Below are positions 38,141 through 47,023 of a DNA stretch of 64,000 bases, piece by piece (positions within the stretch are counted from its first letter, which is position 1; every line of letters begins with the position of its first letter). The stretch spans positions 1,798,001 through 1,862,000 of the forward strand of contig NZ_CP091788.1 of assembly GCF_022024055.1 (NCBI RefSeq), written 5' to 3'. The notes beneath the pieces were generated by a model. The model was not told the DNA's origin, did not search any database, and saw nothing but the letters and a program-made list of their open reading frames with translations. The translations under genes were made by a program, and so were the position numbers. Origin of the DNA: Prevotella sp. E2-28. Lineage in GTDB: Bacteria > Bacteroidota > Bacteroidia > Bacteroidales > Bacteroidaceae.

Positions 38141-40180
38141 ATGAGACTAACTAAGATTTTTATGACGATGGCAATGACATCACTGTCGCTCGCCGCTTCA
38201 GCTCAATCAGACCTGAAGTCGGGTATCAACTTGGACGATCTTAATACATCAGTACGTCCTGCTGATGATTTCTATGAATACGCCTGTGGCGGATGGATGA
38301 AGAACAATCCTCTGCCCGCTGCTTATAGCCGTTTTGGTTCGTTCGACCGTCTGGGCGAGGACAACAACAAGCGTATCAATGATATCCTGACAGAACTGCT
38401 TAACAACACCTATGCCAAGGGTACTACAGAGCAGAAGCTCTCTGACCTGTATAAGTTGGCTATGGACTCCGTTCGTCGTGAGCAGGAAGGTATTCAGCCT
38501 GTGATGCCCCTCATCAAGAAGCTCGAGGCAGCTAAGACCATCAACCAGCTTTTCGCTATCCAGTTGGAGATGTCTGCCTATGGCAACATGGAGTTCTATC
38601 GTGCCGGTCTGGGTGCTGATGAGAAGAACGCCACACAGAATATCCTCAGCGTTAATCAGGGTGGTCTGACCCTCGGCATGAAGGATTATTACTTGGAGAA
38701 CGACCCCGCCACAACCAAGATTCGTGAGGAGTATAAGAAGCACATTGTCAGAATGTTCCAGCATTTTGGCTTCAGCAAGAGTCAAGCTACCAAGAAGATG
38801 CAGAACATCTTTGCTATGGAGTTGGCTTTGGCTAAGATTTCAAAGAGCCGTACAGAGCTGCGCGACCCTCAGGCCAACTATAACAAGATGACCTTGAAGG
38901 AGTTCAACGCCAAGTATCCCAACCTCAAGTTGGAGCAAGTTATGAATGCTCAGGGTCTGCAGAGCAAGTACATGGAAGAACTCGTTGTAGGTCAGCCTGC
39001 TTTCATGGAGGGTGCCAATAAGATTCTGGCTACGATGAAGCCCGCTCAGTATCGCGACGTGATGGAGTGGGGTGTTATCCTCGGCGCTACTGGTTATCTG
39101 AATAATCAGGTACGCGAGGCCAACTTTGAGTTCTTCGGCAAGGTGATGTCTGGCCGTAAGGAGGATCATCCCGCATGGCGTCGTGCCACTAATCAGGTAG
39201 AGCGCTACATGGGTGAGGCTCTGGGTAAGATTTACGTGGAGAAGTATTTTCCTGCTGCTGCCAAGGAGCGTATGACTAAGCTCATCAAGAATCTTCAGAT
39301 TGCCCTTGGCGAGCGTATCGCTGCTCAGGACTGGATGAGCGATTCTACGAAGGTGAACGCCCTGCTGAAGCTCAGCACATTCTATGTAAAGGTGGGCTAT
39401 CCTGATAAGTGGACTGACATGTCTAAGCTCACTATCGACCCCTCAAAGTCTTACTATGAGAATATGAAGGCTTGTCTGAAGTTCTGGACTGAGTACGAGA
39501 TTGACCACATGGCTGGTAAGCCTGTAGATATCGACGACTGGTATATGACTCCTCAGACCGTCAACGCTTACTACAACCCCACCACCAACGAGATTTGCTT
39601 CCCTGCTGGTATCCTGCAGGTGCCCTTCTTCGACATGACTGCTGATGATGCCTTCAACTATGGTGCTATCGGCGTGGTTATCGGCCATGAGATGACTCAC
39701 GGCTTCGACGACCAGGGACGCCAGTTCGACAAGGACGGTAACATGCACGACTGGTGGGCTGAGTCTGACGGTGTGCAGTTCAAGGAGCGCACAGACAAGT
39801 ATGCCGACTTCTTCTCTGCTATCAAGGTGCTGCCCGACCTCAACGCCAATGGTCGCCTCACGCTGGGTGAGAATCTGGCCGACCACGGTGGTCTGCAGGT
39901 AGCCTATGCCGCTTTCAAGAACGCCACAAAGAATAACCCTCTGCCTGTTATCGACGGACTTACTGCCGATCAGCGTTTCTTCCTGGCTTATGCAGGTGTA
40001 TGGGCTGGCAATATCACTGAGGCTGAGATTCGCAACCGCACCAAGAGTGACCCTCACTCACTGGGTCGCTGGCGTGTAAATGGTGCCCTGCCTCATATCG
40101 ATGCCTGGTACGAAGCCTTTGGTGTGAAGCCTGGTGATAAGATGTATATCCCTAAGGAGCAGCGCCTGCCCTTGTGGTAA
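38141..40180 (+). CDS. M13-family zinc metallopeptidase (PepO/neprilysin-like)
   Basis: The 679-residue protein has a signal peptide (to about residue 22), the M13 N-terminal domain (about 45-420) and the catalytic domain. The zinc motif HEMTH is at residues 516-520 and the third ligand Glu577 is in GENLADHGG. The C-terminus ends in the usual RLPLW in place of the family CxxW. It should be a periplasmic or surface endopeptidase. It lies 24 bp after the ABC-F gene and 14 bp before the phosphopantetheinyl transferase. Confidence 0.93.
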   Translation: MRLTKIFMTMAMTSLSLAASAQSDLKSGINLDDLNTSVRPADDFYEYACGGWMKNNPLPAAYSRFGSFDRLGEDNNKRINDILTELLNNTYAKGTTEQKLSDLYKLAMDSVRREQEGIQPVMPLIKKLEAAKTINQLFAIQLEMSAYGNMEFYRAGLGADEKNATQNILSVNQGGLTLGMKDYYLENDPATTKIREEYKKHIVRMFQHFGFSKSQATKKMQNIFAMELALAKISKSRTELRDPQANYNKMTLKEFNAKYPNLKLEQVMNAQGLQSKYMEELVVGQPAFMEGANKILATMKPAQYRDVMEWGVILGATGYLNNQVREANFEFFGKVMSGRKEDHPAWRRATNQVERYMGEALGKIYVEKYFPAAAKERMTKLIKNLQIALGERIAAQDWMSDSTKVNALLKLSTFYVKVGYPDKWTDMSKLTIDPSKSYYENMKACLKFWTEYEIDHMAGKPVDIDDWYMTPQTVNAYYNPTTNEICFPAGILQVPFFDMTADDAFNYGAIGVVIGHEMTHGFDDQGRQFDKDGNMHDWWAESDGVQFKERTDKYADFFSAIKVLPDLNANGRLTLGENLADHGGLQVAYAAFKNATKNNPLPVIDGLTADQRFFLAYAGVWAGNITEAEIRNRTKSDPHSLGRWRVNGALPHIDAWYEAFGVKPGDKMYIPKEQRLPLW

Positions 40181-40194
40181 TCTTTGCAGCGTGA

Positions 40195-40761
40195 ATGAAG
40201 GTTTACATCAATGACAACATAGAGAAGTTAGACTTGCCCTTGGCCCTCTCACAAATCAGTGAGCAGCGCCAGGAGCAAGCCTTACGTTTCAAATATGAGC
40301 AAGGCCAGCGACTGTGTGTTGCTGCCTATCTGTTATTGAAAGAGGCGCTGGCAGAGCAGGAGGGCATTACTGAGAATCCTGTCTTTGAATATGGCGAACA
40401 TGGTAAACCTTTCATCATTGGGCATCCGGAACTGCATTTCAACCTTAGTCATTGTAAGGAAGCAGCAGTATGCGTATTGAGCCGCCGACCTGTGGGAATA
40501 GACGTTGAGAGTATCGGCCGATACAGGGAAAGTGTGGCTCGCTATGCGATGAACGACGAAGAACTACGCCTGATAGCGCAGGCAGAGCGCCCTGAGATAG
40601 CGTTCACCCGTCTGTGGACAAAGAAGGAAAGCCTGTTGAAACTGACTGGATTGGGAATCAACGACCAGATGAAGAGTGTGCTGGAAGGTGCATCTTCCAG
40701 TTGGTTCACCACCATTGAGAATATAGAAAAGAATTACATTTATACCGTTTGTGAACAATGA
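40195..40761 (+). CDS. 4'-phosphopantetheinyl transferase superfamily protein
   Basis: The 188-residue protein belongs to the Sfp/AcpT-type transferases that arm carrier proteins with phosphopantetheine. Magnesium-binding motifs are VGIDVESIGRY (about 100-110) and FTRLWTKKESLLKLTG (about 137-152); LHFNLSHCKEAAVCV precedes them. The gene ends with ATGA overlap with the pseudouridine synthase, so the pair is coupled. The target carrier protein is unknown; no polyketide or non-ribosomal cluster is in the window. Confidence 0.88.
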   Translation: MKVYINDNIEKLDLPLALSQISEQRQEQALRFKYEQGQRLCVAAYLLLKEALAEQEGITENPVFEYGEHGKPFIIGHPELHFNLSHCKEAAVCVLSRRPVGIDVESIGRYRESVARYAMNDEELRLIAQAERPEIAFTRLWTKKESLLKLTGLGINDQMKSVLEGASSSWFTTIENIEKNYIYTVCEQ

Positions 40762-41654
40762 GAATGAATACTGGATTCAACCGTGAGGGTGAGTATAATC
40801 ACTATGTAGTCAACGCGCCGAAACCCCTGTTGGAATGGCTGCTTGAGAATGTCAAGGAGAGTCGCACCAAGATTAAGGCGACCCTTCAGGGACGTGGCAT
40901 CAAGGTAAACGGTAAGACCGTGACTCAGTTTGACTTCCAACTGGAGCCAGGCATGAAGGTTGCCGTCAGCAAGACCAAGCGCAATCAGCAATCCTTCAAG
41001 AGCCGCTACGTCAAGATTGTCTATGAGGACAAATGGCTCATCGTGGTTGAGAAGAATATCGGCATTCTCTCAATGGCAGCAGGTCATTCTTCGCTCAACG
41101 TCAAGTCAGTGCTCGATGATTATTTCAAGAAGAGCCGCCAGAAATGCACAGCTCATGTTGTTCACCGTCTGGACCGTGACACCAGCGGACTGATGGTCTA
41201 TGCCAAGGATATGGAGACGGAACAGATTCTGGAGCACAACTGGCATCAGATTGTCTATGACCGCCGCTATGTCGCAGTAGTCAGTGGTGAGATGGAGCAA
41301 GACGAGGGTACCATTCAGAATTGGCTGAAGGACAACAAGGCTTACATCACCTACTCATCACCAGTGGATAATGGCGGAAAACTGGCCATCACTCATTTTC
41401 ACGTCCTCGACCGTACCACGGAGCACTCCTTGGTAGAGTATAAACTTGAGACAGGTCGTAAGAATCAAATCCGTGTTCATTCTGCCGACATGGGTCACCC
41501 CGTTTGCGGTGATACCAAATACGGCAATGGCGACGACCCCATTCACCGCTTGTGCCTTCATGCCTGGCTGTTATGTTTCTCACACCCCGTAACAGGCGAG
41601 CCCATGGAGTTCGAGACACCCGTGCCCACAGCCTTCCGTCAACTGTTTAAATAA
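40758..41654 (+). CDS. RluA-family pseudouridine synthase with S4 domain
   Basis: The 298-residue protein has an N-terminal S4 RNA-binding domain (about 15-75) and an RluA catalytic domain with the signature HRLDRDTSGLMVYAKD (about 136-151), the aspartate in DRDT being catalytic. Later GRKNQIRVHSADMGHPVCGD is conserved. It modifies rRNA or tRNA uridines; the site cannot be read here. Start ATG 40758 overlaps the stop of the upstream gene; an ATG two codons later is equally possible. Confidence 0.93.
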   Translation: MRMNTGFNREGEYNHYVVNAPKPLLEWLLENVKESRTKIKATLQGRGIKVNGKTVTQFDFQLEPGMKVAVSKTKRNQQSFKSRYVKIVYEDKWLIVVEKNIGILSMAAGHSSLNVKSVLDDYFKKSRQKCTAHVVHRLDRDTSGLMVYAKDMETEQILEHNWHQIVYDRRYVAVVSGEMEQDEGTIQNWLKDNKAYITYSSPVDNGGKLAITHFHVLDRTTEHSLVEYKLETGRKNQIRVHSADMGHPVCGDTKYGNGDDPIHRLCLHAWLLCFSHPVTGEPMEFETPVPTAFRQLFK

Positions 41655-41659
41655 GCCGT

Positions 41660-41818
41660 ATGGATAATTGGATATACTATGCAGCAGCCCTGCTGATTAT
41701 TATCGCTGCTGCCTATATCATCAAAAAAGTGGCCAGCTGCATGATGAAAATCATTGTTTTCGTCGTGCTACTGGCCGCCCTTGGTGCTGGATACTATTAC
41801 CTGTCTTACCTGTCTTAG
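41660..41818 (+). CDS. Small 52-residue membrane protein
   Basis: This short frame starts at ATG 41660, 5 bp after the RluA-type gene, and ends with TAG at 41816-41818. It encodes two hydrophobic segments (about residues 5-20 and 28-47) around a basic KK turn and a Cys-Met-Met, ending YYYLSYLS. The tight spacing and clean two-helix character favour a real gene. Its stop overlaps the end of the convergent deaminase gene by 3-4 bp. No family is recognised. Confidence 0.55.
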   Translation: MDNWIYYAAALLIIIAAAYIIKKVASCMMKIIVFVVLLAALGAGYYYLSYLS

Positions 41819-42282
41819 TATTCCGTCTTATCTTCCTTCTCGTCCCACATCTTGAAAGCCTCCAGCGCTTCGTCACGCAGCAGAATCTCTGAAGGCTTGT
41901 TGCGCTTGTCGGCAGGAAGGGCTATCTCCTGATAAATAAAGTCATCGTCAAATCCTATCTTGGCAGCATCCTTACGGTCGTTGCCCATATAGATTTTGTC
42001 AAGATGCGCCCAGTAGATAGCACCAAAGCACATAGGACAAGGCTCGCACGAGGTAAAAATCTCGCATCCGCTCAAGTCGAATGTCTTCAGGGCCTTGCAG
42101 GCCTTGCGGATAGTTGACACCTCAGCATGTGCCGTGGGGTCGCAGTCTATCGTTACACAGTTTGACCCTTCGGCAACAATCTTGCCTTTACAGGCTATCA
42201 CGGCCCCGAAGGGACCTCCGCCATTCTGGACACTCATCTTAGAGAGTTCGATGGCACGTCTCATCAATTCCTCGTTCGTCAT
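41815..42282 (-). CDS. guaD: Nucleoside/guanine deaminase (GuaD-like)
   Basis: The 155-residue enzyme is of the zinc cytidine-deaminase fold. Zinc and catalytic motifs are PTAHAEVSTIRKA (about 51-63) and SCEPCPMCFGAIYWA (about 77-91). Length, GGPFGAVI near residue 22, and the C-terminal DDDFIYQEIALP match B. subtilis-type guanine deaminase, which makes xanthine from guanine. The start ATG overlaps the end of the HD gene (ATGA-type), so the two are coupled. tRNA adenosine deaminase is less likely because the C-terminal half follows GuaD. Confidence 0.82.
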   Translation of the reverse strand: MTNEELMRRAIELSKMSVQNGGGPFGAVIACKGKIVAEGSNCVTIDCDPTAHAEVSTIRKACKALKTFDLSGCEIFTSCEPCPMCFGAIYWAHLDKIYMGNDRKDAAKIGFDDDFIYQEIALPADKRNKPSEILLRDEALEAFKMWDEKEDKTEY

Positions 42283-42926
42283 TTCTCTTCGATTTTAGTT
42301 TCTGATTCATAGTATGTATCAAACTTACTGCGCAACAGCCTGCTGTCGGCTATGATGTCACGCAGCTCTTTCAGTTTCTCTTCATTAGGTGAACCTGGAA
42401 TCCACAGGCGTATGTAGCCGTTGGCCGAGTATTTCTGGTCCATGTGCTCCTTGAATCGCTGCCAGTGCTGCTCCTTGTCGAGCTCAGGGTAATTAGCCAA
42501 TCCAAACTGTACGGTGCGCTGAAACACCACCTCTGGCACGATGTCACGGTCGGCCTCTGCCACTATCTTCCCATACAGACTGCGAGGCGCCCGTGAAGCG
42601 CTGGCGCGATGGTCCTCTACCGCCTCCTTCATAATCTTGATTTGCTCTGCCGAAAACCATTTCTTCAGACGCGCATCGTTGGCCAGTATCTTTCCGCCTG
42701 TGATATGATGCACGGCACGCGGCCCTGACATACCCAGGTCATGATAGGCAGCAATGGTGTAAACCATGTTCATGTCGGCACCCGTCTTCATGGCCAGTTC
42801 CGTAGAACGGCGTATCACACGGGTCACGTGCTCCATGTTGTGTGCACGGTCGAAGTTCGCATATTGAGGCAATATCTGTGTCTCAACAAATTCCACCAAA
42901 TCAAGGCTTGCGGTGTTGTAAATCAT
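42279..42926 (-). CDS. HD-domain phosphohydrolase
   Basis: The 215-residue protein has an HD fold: HNMEHVTRVIRRS (about 25-37), AAYHDLGM with the HD pair (about 60-67), and DHRASASRAPRSLYGKIVAEADRD as the later metal ligands. Such proteins hydrolyse phosphate esters of nucleotides or similar compounds. It is coupled to the guanine deaminase gene, suggesting a nucleotide salvage or clean-up role, which is an inference. Confidence 0.85.
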   Translation of the reverse strand: MIYNTASLDLVEFVETQILPQYANFDRAHNMEHVTRVIRRSTELAMKTGADMNMVYTIAAYHDLGMSGPRAVHHITGGKILANDARLKKWFSAEQIKIMKEAVEDHRASASRAPRSLYGKIVAEADRDIVPEVVFQRTVQFGLANYPELDKEQHWQRFKEHMDQKYSANGYIRLWIPGSPNEEKLKELRDIIADSRLLRSKFDTYYESETKIEEK

Positions 42927-42943
42927 ATTTTTTCAAGGTTTCG

Positions 42944-42975
42944 TTTGCAAATATACGGGATTTTATTTACTTTTG
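42944..42975. promoter_or_regulatory. Overlapping divergent promoters of the HD gene and menA
   Basis: On the plus strand, a -33 TTTG (42944-42947) and -7 TACTTTTG (42968-42975) are 20 bp apart and precede menA. On the minus strand, TATATTTG (42948-42955) is the -7 box for the HD gene 21 bp downstream. The two promoters physically overlap, so they should compete. Confidence 0.65.
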
Positions 42976-43000
42976 CAAGCGTTTTTTGAGAAAAAAGTTG

Positions 43001-43903
43001 ATGGAGGTAAAGAAAAACTCATTTAAAGCTTGGTTTCTGGCAGCCCGTCCTAAGACGTTGACGGGTGCTGCAGTGCCCGTTATGATAGGTCTTTCCCTGG
43101 CTTGGAAAGATGCCGCCCAGTATCAGGGCCACGTGTTCAGTTGGGTGGCTGCCGTGCTTTGTCTGCTCTTTGCCTTTATCATGCAGATAGACGCTAATTT
43201 CATCAATGACTTCGTAGATTATGCCAAGGGTACTGATGATCGTGAGACGCGACTGGGCCCTGAGCGAGCCTGCACGCAAGGGTGGGTGAGCACCGATGCC
43301 ATGAAACATGCCATTGCCACTACTACCATCCTGGCTTGTCTCGTTGGTCTGCCCCTGGTATGGTTTGGCGGCTTGGAGATGATTCTCATCGGCATCATCT
43401 GCGTAGTCTTCTGTTTCCTCTATACCACGCATCTTTCCTACATGGGGCTTGGCGATGTGCTGGTGCTGCTGTGCTTTGGCATCATTCCTGTCAGCATCAC
43501 CTATTATGTACAGCTGCACACCGTGACCCCCGAGGTCTTGGTAGCCTCACTGGCCTGTGGCATCGTGATTGACGGACTGCTGCTGGTCAATAACTTCCGC
43601 GACCGCGATACTGATAAGCTGGCAGGCAAGAACACGCTGGTGGTCAACGTTGGCGAGAACGCAGCCATCATACTTTATCTCTTCGTGGGTATCGTGGCTT
43701 GCCTGATGGGTATCGTCTTCGGCATCTACGGCAGTTGGTGGGCATTTGGCTTACCCCTCATCTACCTGGTATTTCATGTGCTTACCTTCCTGAAAATGAA
43801 GCGCATCTGGAAGGGTAGGGAGTTGAACCGCTGCCTTGGGGAAACGGCACGTAACATCTTCATTTACGGCCTGCTGGTTACCCTTGGAATCCTGCTCTCG
43901 TAG
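43001..43903 (+). CDS. menA: 1,4-dihydroxy-2-naphthoate polyprenyltransferase MenA
   Basis: MenA joins the isoprenoid tail to dihydroxynaphthoate in menaquinone synthesis. From ATG 43001 the product is 300 residues with the UbiA-family membrane fold. Start MEVKKNSFKAWFLAARPKTL is canonical. The prenyl-diphosphate motifs are DANFINDFVDYAKGTDD (about 64-80) and NNFRDRDTDKLAGKNTL (about 193-209). An upstream in-frame start would run through the promoter and is rejected. It works with the menG/ubiE enzyme encoded at 9752-10516. Confidence 0.95.
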   Translation: MEVKKNSFKAWFLAARPKTLTGAAVPVMIGLSLAWKDAAQYQGHVFSWVAAVLCLLFAFIMQIDANFINDFVDYAKGTDDRETRLGPERACTQGWVSTDAMKHAIATTTILACLVGLPLVWFGGLEMILIGIICVVFCFLYTTHLSYMGLGDVLVLLCFGIIPVSITYYVQLHTVTPEVLVASLACGIVIDGLLLVNNFRDRDTDKLAGKNTLVVNVGENAAIILYLFVGIVACLMGIVFGIYGSWWAFGLPLIYLVFHVLTFLKMKRIWKGRELNRCLGETARNIFIYGLLVTLGILLS

Positions 43904-43942
43904 CCAAAAAGTGAAATTTATTTCCTTTTTTATCCAATTTAT

Positions 43943-43973
43943 TTTGCAAATTGGAATAAAAATACTAACTTTG
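43943..43973 (+). promoter_or_regulatory. Promoter of the M6 protease gene
   Basis: A -33 TTTG (43943-43946) and -7 TAACTTTG (43966-43973) are separated by 19 bp, an excellent match to the Bacteroidetes sigma factor consensus. The ATG is 56 bp downstream. Confidence 0.75.
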
Positions 43974-44029
43974 CACGCTTTACATTTACAAAATTTGTAA
44001 CCCTAAATTAATATTCTAACAACAAAAAG

Positions 44030-46195
44030 ATGAGAAAATTTTTATTTTTGACTTCTGTTATGGCTATGATTGCTGTGACAGCAATGGCTGTCCCTGCTAA
44101 GCGAGGCACGCACAAGATGCTGAAGCTAGCCGATGGCACAGAAGTAAAGGCTCAACTCGTAGGCGACGAGCACGGCCACTTCTGGATGACAGAAGATGGT
44201 AAGGCCTACGCTCAGGATGGCAACACCAAGACCTACAAGCAAGTTGAGAAAAAGACCATTATCGAGCGTGCCAAGGCTCGCCGTGCCAAGGTGAATGCCA
44301 AGCGCGTACAGAAGCGCCAGTTTGGTCATCCTACTACTATCCTTGGACAGAAGAAGGCTATCATGCTGTTGGTAAACTTCAAGGATACGAAGTTTAATAC
44401 AGCTCACGACAACGCCCTGTATCAGCGTATTGCCAATGAGGAGAATTTCTCTGAGGGTAAATTCAAGGGGTCTATGGCTGACTATTTCAAGGCTCAGAGC
44501 CGCGGCAAGTTCGAACTCGATTTCGACGTTGTAGGCCCTCTGACCGTTAGTCAGAATGCCAGCTATTATGGTGAGAACGATGAAAATGACAATGACATGC
44601 ATTCTGGTCAAATGGTTTGTGAGGCAGTAAAGTTGGCAAAGGAACAGGTATCCGACTGGACTCCTTACGACTGGGATGGCGATGGCGAGGTAGATCAGGT
44701 TTACGTAGTATATGCAGGTGAGGGCGAAGCTGATGGCGGCGACGAGAACACCATCTGGCCCCATGCATACGCACTCGACGATGCCAAGTTCTATGGCGAT
44801 GGCGACGGTGCTGTTACCGTAGGTACAAATCTTAAGGTTAACAGCTATGCCTGTGGTCCTGAGCTGCAAGGTTATAGTGGAGAGATTGCAGGTATTGGCA
44901 CTATGTGTCACGAGTACAGCCACTGTCTGGGTTATCCCGACTTCTACGACATCGACTATAGCGGTGGTCAGGGCATGGGCGCTTGGGACCTGATGGATGC
45001 AGGTTCTTATAATGGCGATGGCTATCAGCCTGCAGGCTATACCAGCTACGAGCGTTGGTTTGCCGGTTGGGAAGAGCCTATCGAGCTGAAGGCCGAAGAT
45101 GTCAACGTAACAAACATGAAGTCTCTGCAGGCTGGTGGCGAGAGCTACATTATCTATAATGACAAGAATGCCAACGAGTATTATCTGCTGGAGAATCGTC
45201 AGTTTGATGGTTGGGATGCTTCTGCACCTTACAATGGCCTGCTGATTATCCACTGTGACTACGACGCATCCGTATGGGAACAGAACGCTCCTAACGATGA
45301 CCCCAATCATCAGCGCTTTACTGTAGTTCCTGCAGATGGCAAATATACTTATGAGATCTATGAAGGCAACAAGTATTATGATGACGCCGAAACCTTCCCC
45401 TATAAAACGGTAAATTCTTTCAACAAGAACTTCAAGACCTCAGAAAAACAAGCCAAGAATGCAGCCAAGTTCTTCACAAAGACCAGCAACGGTACCTATT
45501 GGATGAACGGTTCTGTAGAGGAAATCACGCAGAATGCCGACGGCACCATCTCGTTCAACTACGTTGCTGAATTTAATACTGGAAACAATAGTGACACCAC
45601 GACCGTGAATATTGACGGTGCCCTGTTCTACGAGTCATTCAACGATTGTGCTGGTACAGGTGCTAACGATGACAACTGGGGTTCGTCTGTAGCAAGTGCC
45701 GCCTTTAATCCCGATAATGACGGATGGACCGCAGAAGCTAAGTATGGTGGTTATCAGTGCGCACGCTTTGGTTCTTCAAAGAAAGTTGGTAAAGCCACAT
45801 CACCCTCTATTTCTCTGACTTCAAACAGCAACATCGTTTCATTCAAGGCTGCTGGCTGGGGTAATGATGATACTACCCTGAAGCTCTCAGCTACAGGTGC
45901 TACCGTAACCATCGAGCCTTCTGAGTTCACGATGACAAGCAGCGAGTGGACTACCTTTACCGCTAAAATCACAGGCTCTGGCAACATCAAGCTGGTGTTC
46001 ACACCTGCCAAGCGCTTCTTCCTTGACGAGGTTATTGTGAAGGACAACACCGTTCAGACAGGTATTTCTACCACACCTTCTGTTTCTGCTAAGCAGAACC
46101 GCATCTACACCCTTGACGGCCGCTTCGTAGGCTCTGACGTTAACGCCCTGAAGCATGGTCTTTACATCATCAACGGTAAGAAGGTGGTGAAGTAA
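44030..46195 (+). CDS. Secreted M6-family metalloprotease with Prevotella-type C-terminal tail
   Basis: The 721-residue protein has a signal peptide (to about residue 22), a propeptide-like basic region (about 25-100), and the M6 (immune inhibitor A-like) protease domain. The extended zinc motif HEYSHCLGYPD lies at residues 294-304, followed by GMGAWDLMDAGSYNG. A beta-sandwich region (about 525-680) leads to a C-terminal tail reading RIYTLDGRFVGSD and GLYIINGKKVVK, common in secreted Prevotella proteins and probably a sorting or surface signal. It shares a terminator with the DKNYY gene. Confidence 0.9.
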   Translation: MRKFLFLTSVMAMIAVTAMAVPAKRGTHKMLKLADGTEVKAQLVGDEHGHFWMTEDGKAYAQDGNTKTYKQVEKKTIIERAKARRAKVNAKRVQKRQFGHPTTILGQKKAIMLLVNFKDTKFNTAHDNALYQRIANEENFSEGKFKGSMADYFKAQSRGKFELDFDVVGPLTVSQNASYYGENDENDNDMHSGQMVCEAVKLAKEQVSDWTPYDWDGDGEVDQVYVVYAGEGEADGGDENTIWPHAYALDDAKFYGDGDGAVTVGTNLKVNSYACGPELQGYSGEIAGIGTMCHEYSHCLGYPDFYDIDYSGGQGMGAWDLMDAGSYNGDGYQPAGYTSYERWFAGWEEPIELKAEDVNVTNMKSLQAGGESYIIYNDKNANEYYLLENRQFDGWDASAPYNGLLIIHCDYDASVWEQNAPNDDPNHQRFTVVPADGKYTYEIYEGNKYYDDAETFPYKTVNSFNKNFKTSEKQAKNAAKFFTKTSNGTYWMNGSVEEITQNADGTISFNYVAEFNTGNNSDTTTVNIDGALFYESFNDCAGTGANDDNWGSSVASAAFNPDNDGWTAEAKYGGYQCARFGSSKKVGKATSPSISLTSNSNIVSFKAAGWGNDDTTLKLSATGATVTIEPSEFTMTSSEWTTFTAKITGSGNIKLVFTPAKRFFLDEVIVKDNTVQTGISTTPSVSAKQNRIYTLDGRFVGSDVNALKHGLYIINGKKVVK

Positions 46196-46234
46196 GCGAA
46201 GACACACTTTTTTAAAATTACCACATAAAAAGTA

Positions 46235-46275
46235 AGAGAGGGTATGCCGTAGCAGACATACCCTCTCTCTCTTTG
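46235..46275. terminator. Bidirectional terminator between M6 protease and DKNYY gene
   Basis: A perfect 12-bp stem (46235-46246 with 46257-46268) with a 10-nt loop runs into CTCTTTGTTTTC; it separates the two convergent genes. Confidence 0.8.
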
Positions 46276-46297
46276 TTTTCATTTTATCTTCTTCTTA

Positions 46298-46825
46298 TTA
46301 CTTTATCTTCCTGCCCCTATAGTACGCATCAAAGGTATCCTGACCGTAGCCGTCACCCGTATATTTGAAGGTAGTAGCCATGGCCCCCTCCACCTTCTCG
46401 CCACAGTAGTACACTGTGAAGGCATCCTTGGCATAGCCGCCGCCCAGGTCCTTAAACGAACTAGCCACGGCATCCAGTTTCTTATCACCATAATACACGT
46501 TTAAGTTCGTCTTGAAATAGCGGCGAGGTGGCATCTGCTCCTCCTCCCTCTGCTCATGATGACGCCATGTCTTGCGGTCCTTCAGTCGGAATGACGATGG
46601 GTCCACATTCTCCAGCACCCGTCCGTTCAGATATACGTTATGCCTATCCTTTGCGTAGCCGCACCCCAGGTCCTTGAAACTCCGTGCATCAGCATGCATC
46701 AGCAGTTCCTCGCCGTAATACACGCGTCCATGATCCGTCTCATACCGCTGTGCATTACCAGTCAATGACCATCCCACTATTGCCACCAGCAATATTGTCT
46801 TGTGTAAAAATCCTGTCTGTTTCAT
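46298..46825 (-). CDS. DKNYY-repeat secreted protein
   Basis: The 175-residue product has an N-terminal signal-like helix (about 5-25) and at least four repeats of the DKNYY type, each centred on a word like SFKDLGGGYAKD followed by an aromatic strand (VYYGEEL, VYLNGR, VYYCGEK, AYYRGRK). In such proteins the repeats display a residue ladder on the cell surface or in the periplasm; function is unknown. The 85-bp repeat with its promoter begins 13 bp upstream of the start. Confidence 0.75.
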   Translation of the reverse strand: MKQTGFLHKTILLVAIVGWSLTGNAQRYETDHGRVYYGEELLMHADARSFKDLGCGYAKDRHNVYLNGRVLENVDPSSFRLKDRKTWRHHEQREEEQMPPRRYFKTNLNVYYGDKKLDAVASSFKDLGGGYAKDAFTVYYCGEKVEGAMATTFKYTGDGYGQDTFDAYYRGRKIK

Positions 46826-46838
46826 TGTCGTTAAGGTT

Positions 46839-46923
46839 TAAAAGTTAATAACTGCTGCAAAGATAAATCATTTTCATCAAACAGCAAAATAGGAAATCCC
46901 TATTCTTTCGTAGGAATTCCCTA
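46839..46923. repeat. 85-bp perfect repeat, copy 1
   Basis: These 85 bp are identical to 49043-49127. The unit contains CAAAGATA (46858-46865), on the minus strand a perfect -7 box TATCTTTG, so here it supplies the DKNYY gene promoter and leader. It also holds the near-palindrome GGAAATCCCTA / TAGGAATTCCC. Confidence 0.9.
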
Positions 46924-47023
46924 AAGAAGTGTGTTGATTCGTTTCCTGATGGATCTCTATCATTCCCAGCGTGGGATCACCCCGTTTTAAGTTCTGCGAG
47001 AAGATCAAAGCCAACTAAGTATA

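Noticed and set aside
46964..46976. Terminator of the fucosidase gene
   Set aside because: The TCCCA/TGGGA stem has only 5 pairs and no following U tract on the relevant strand.
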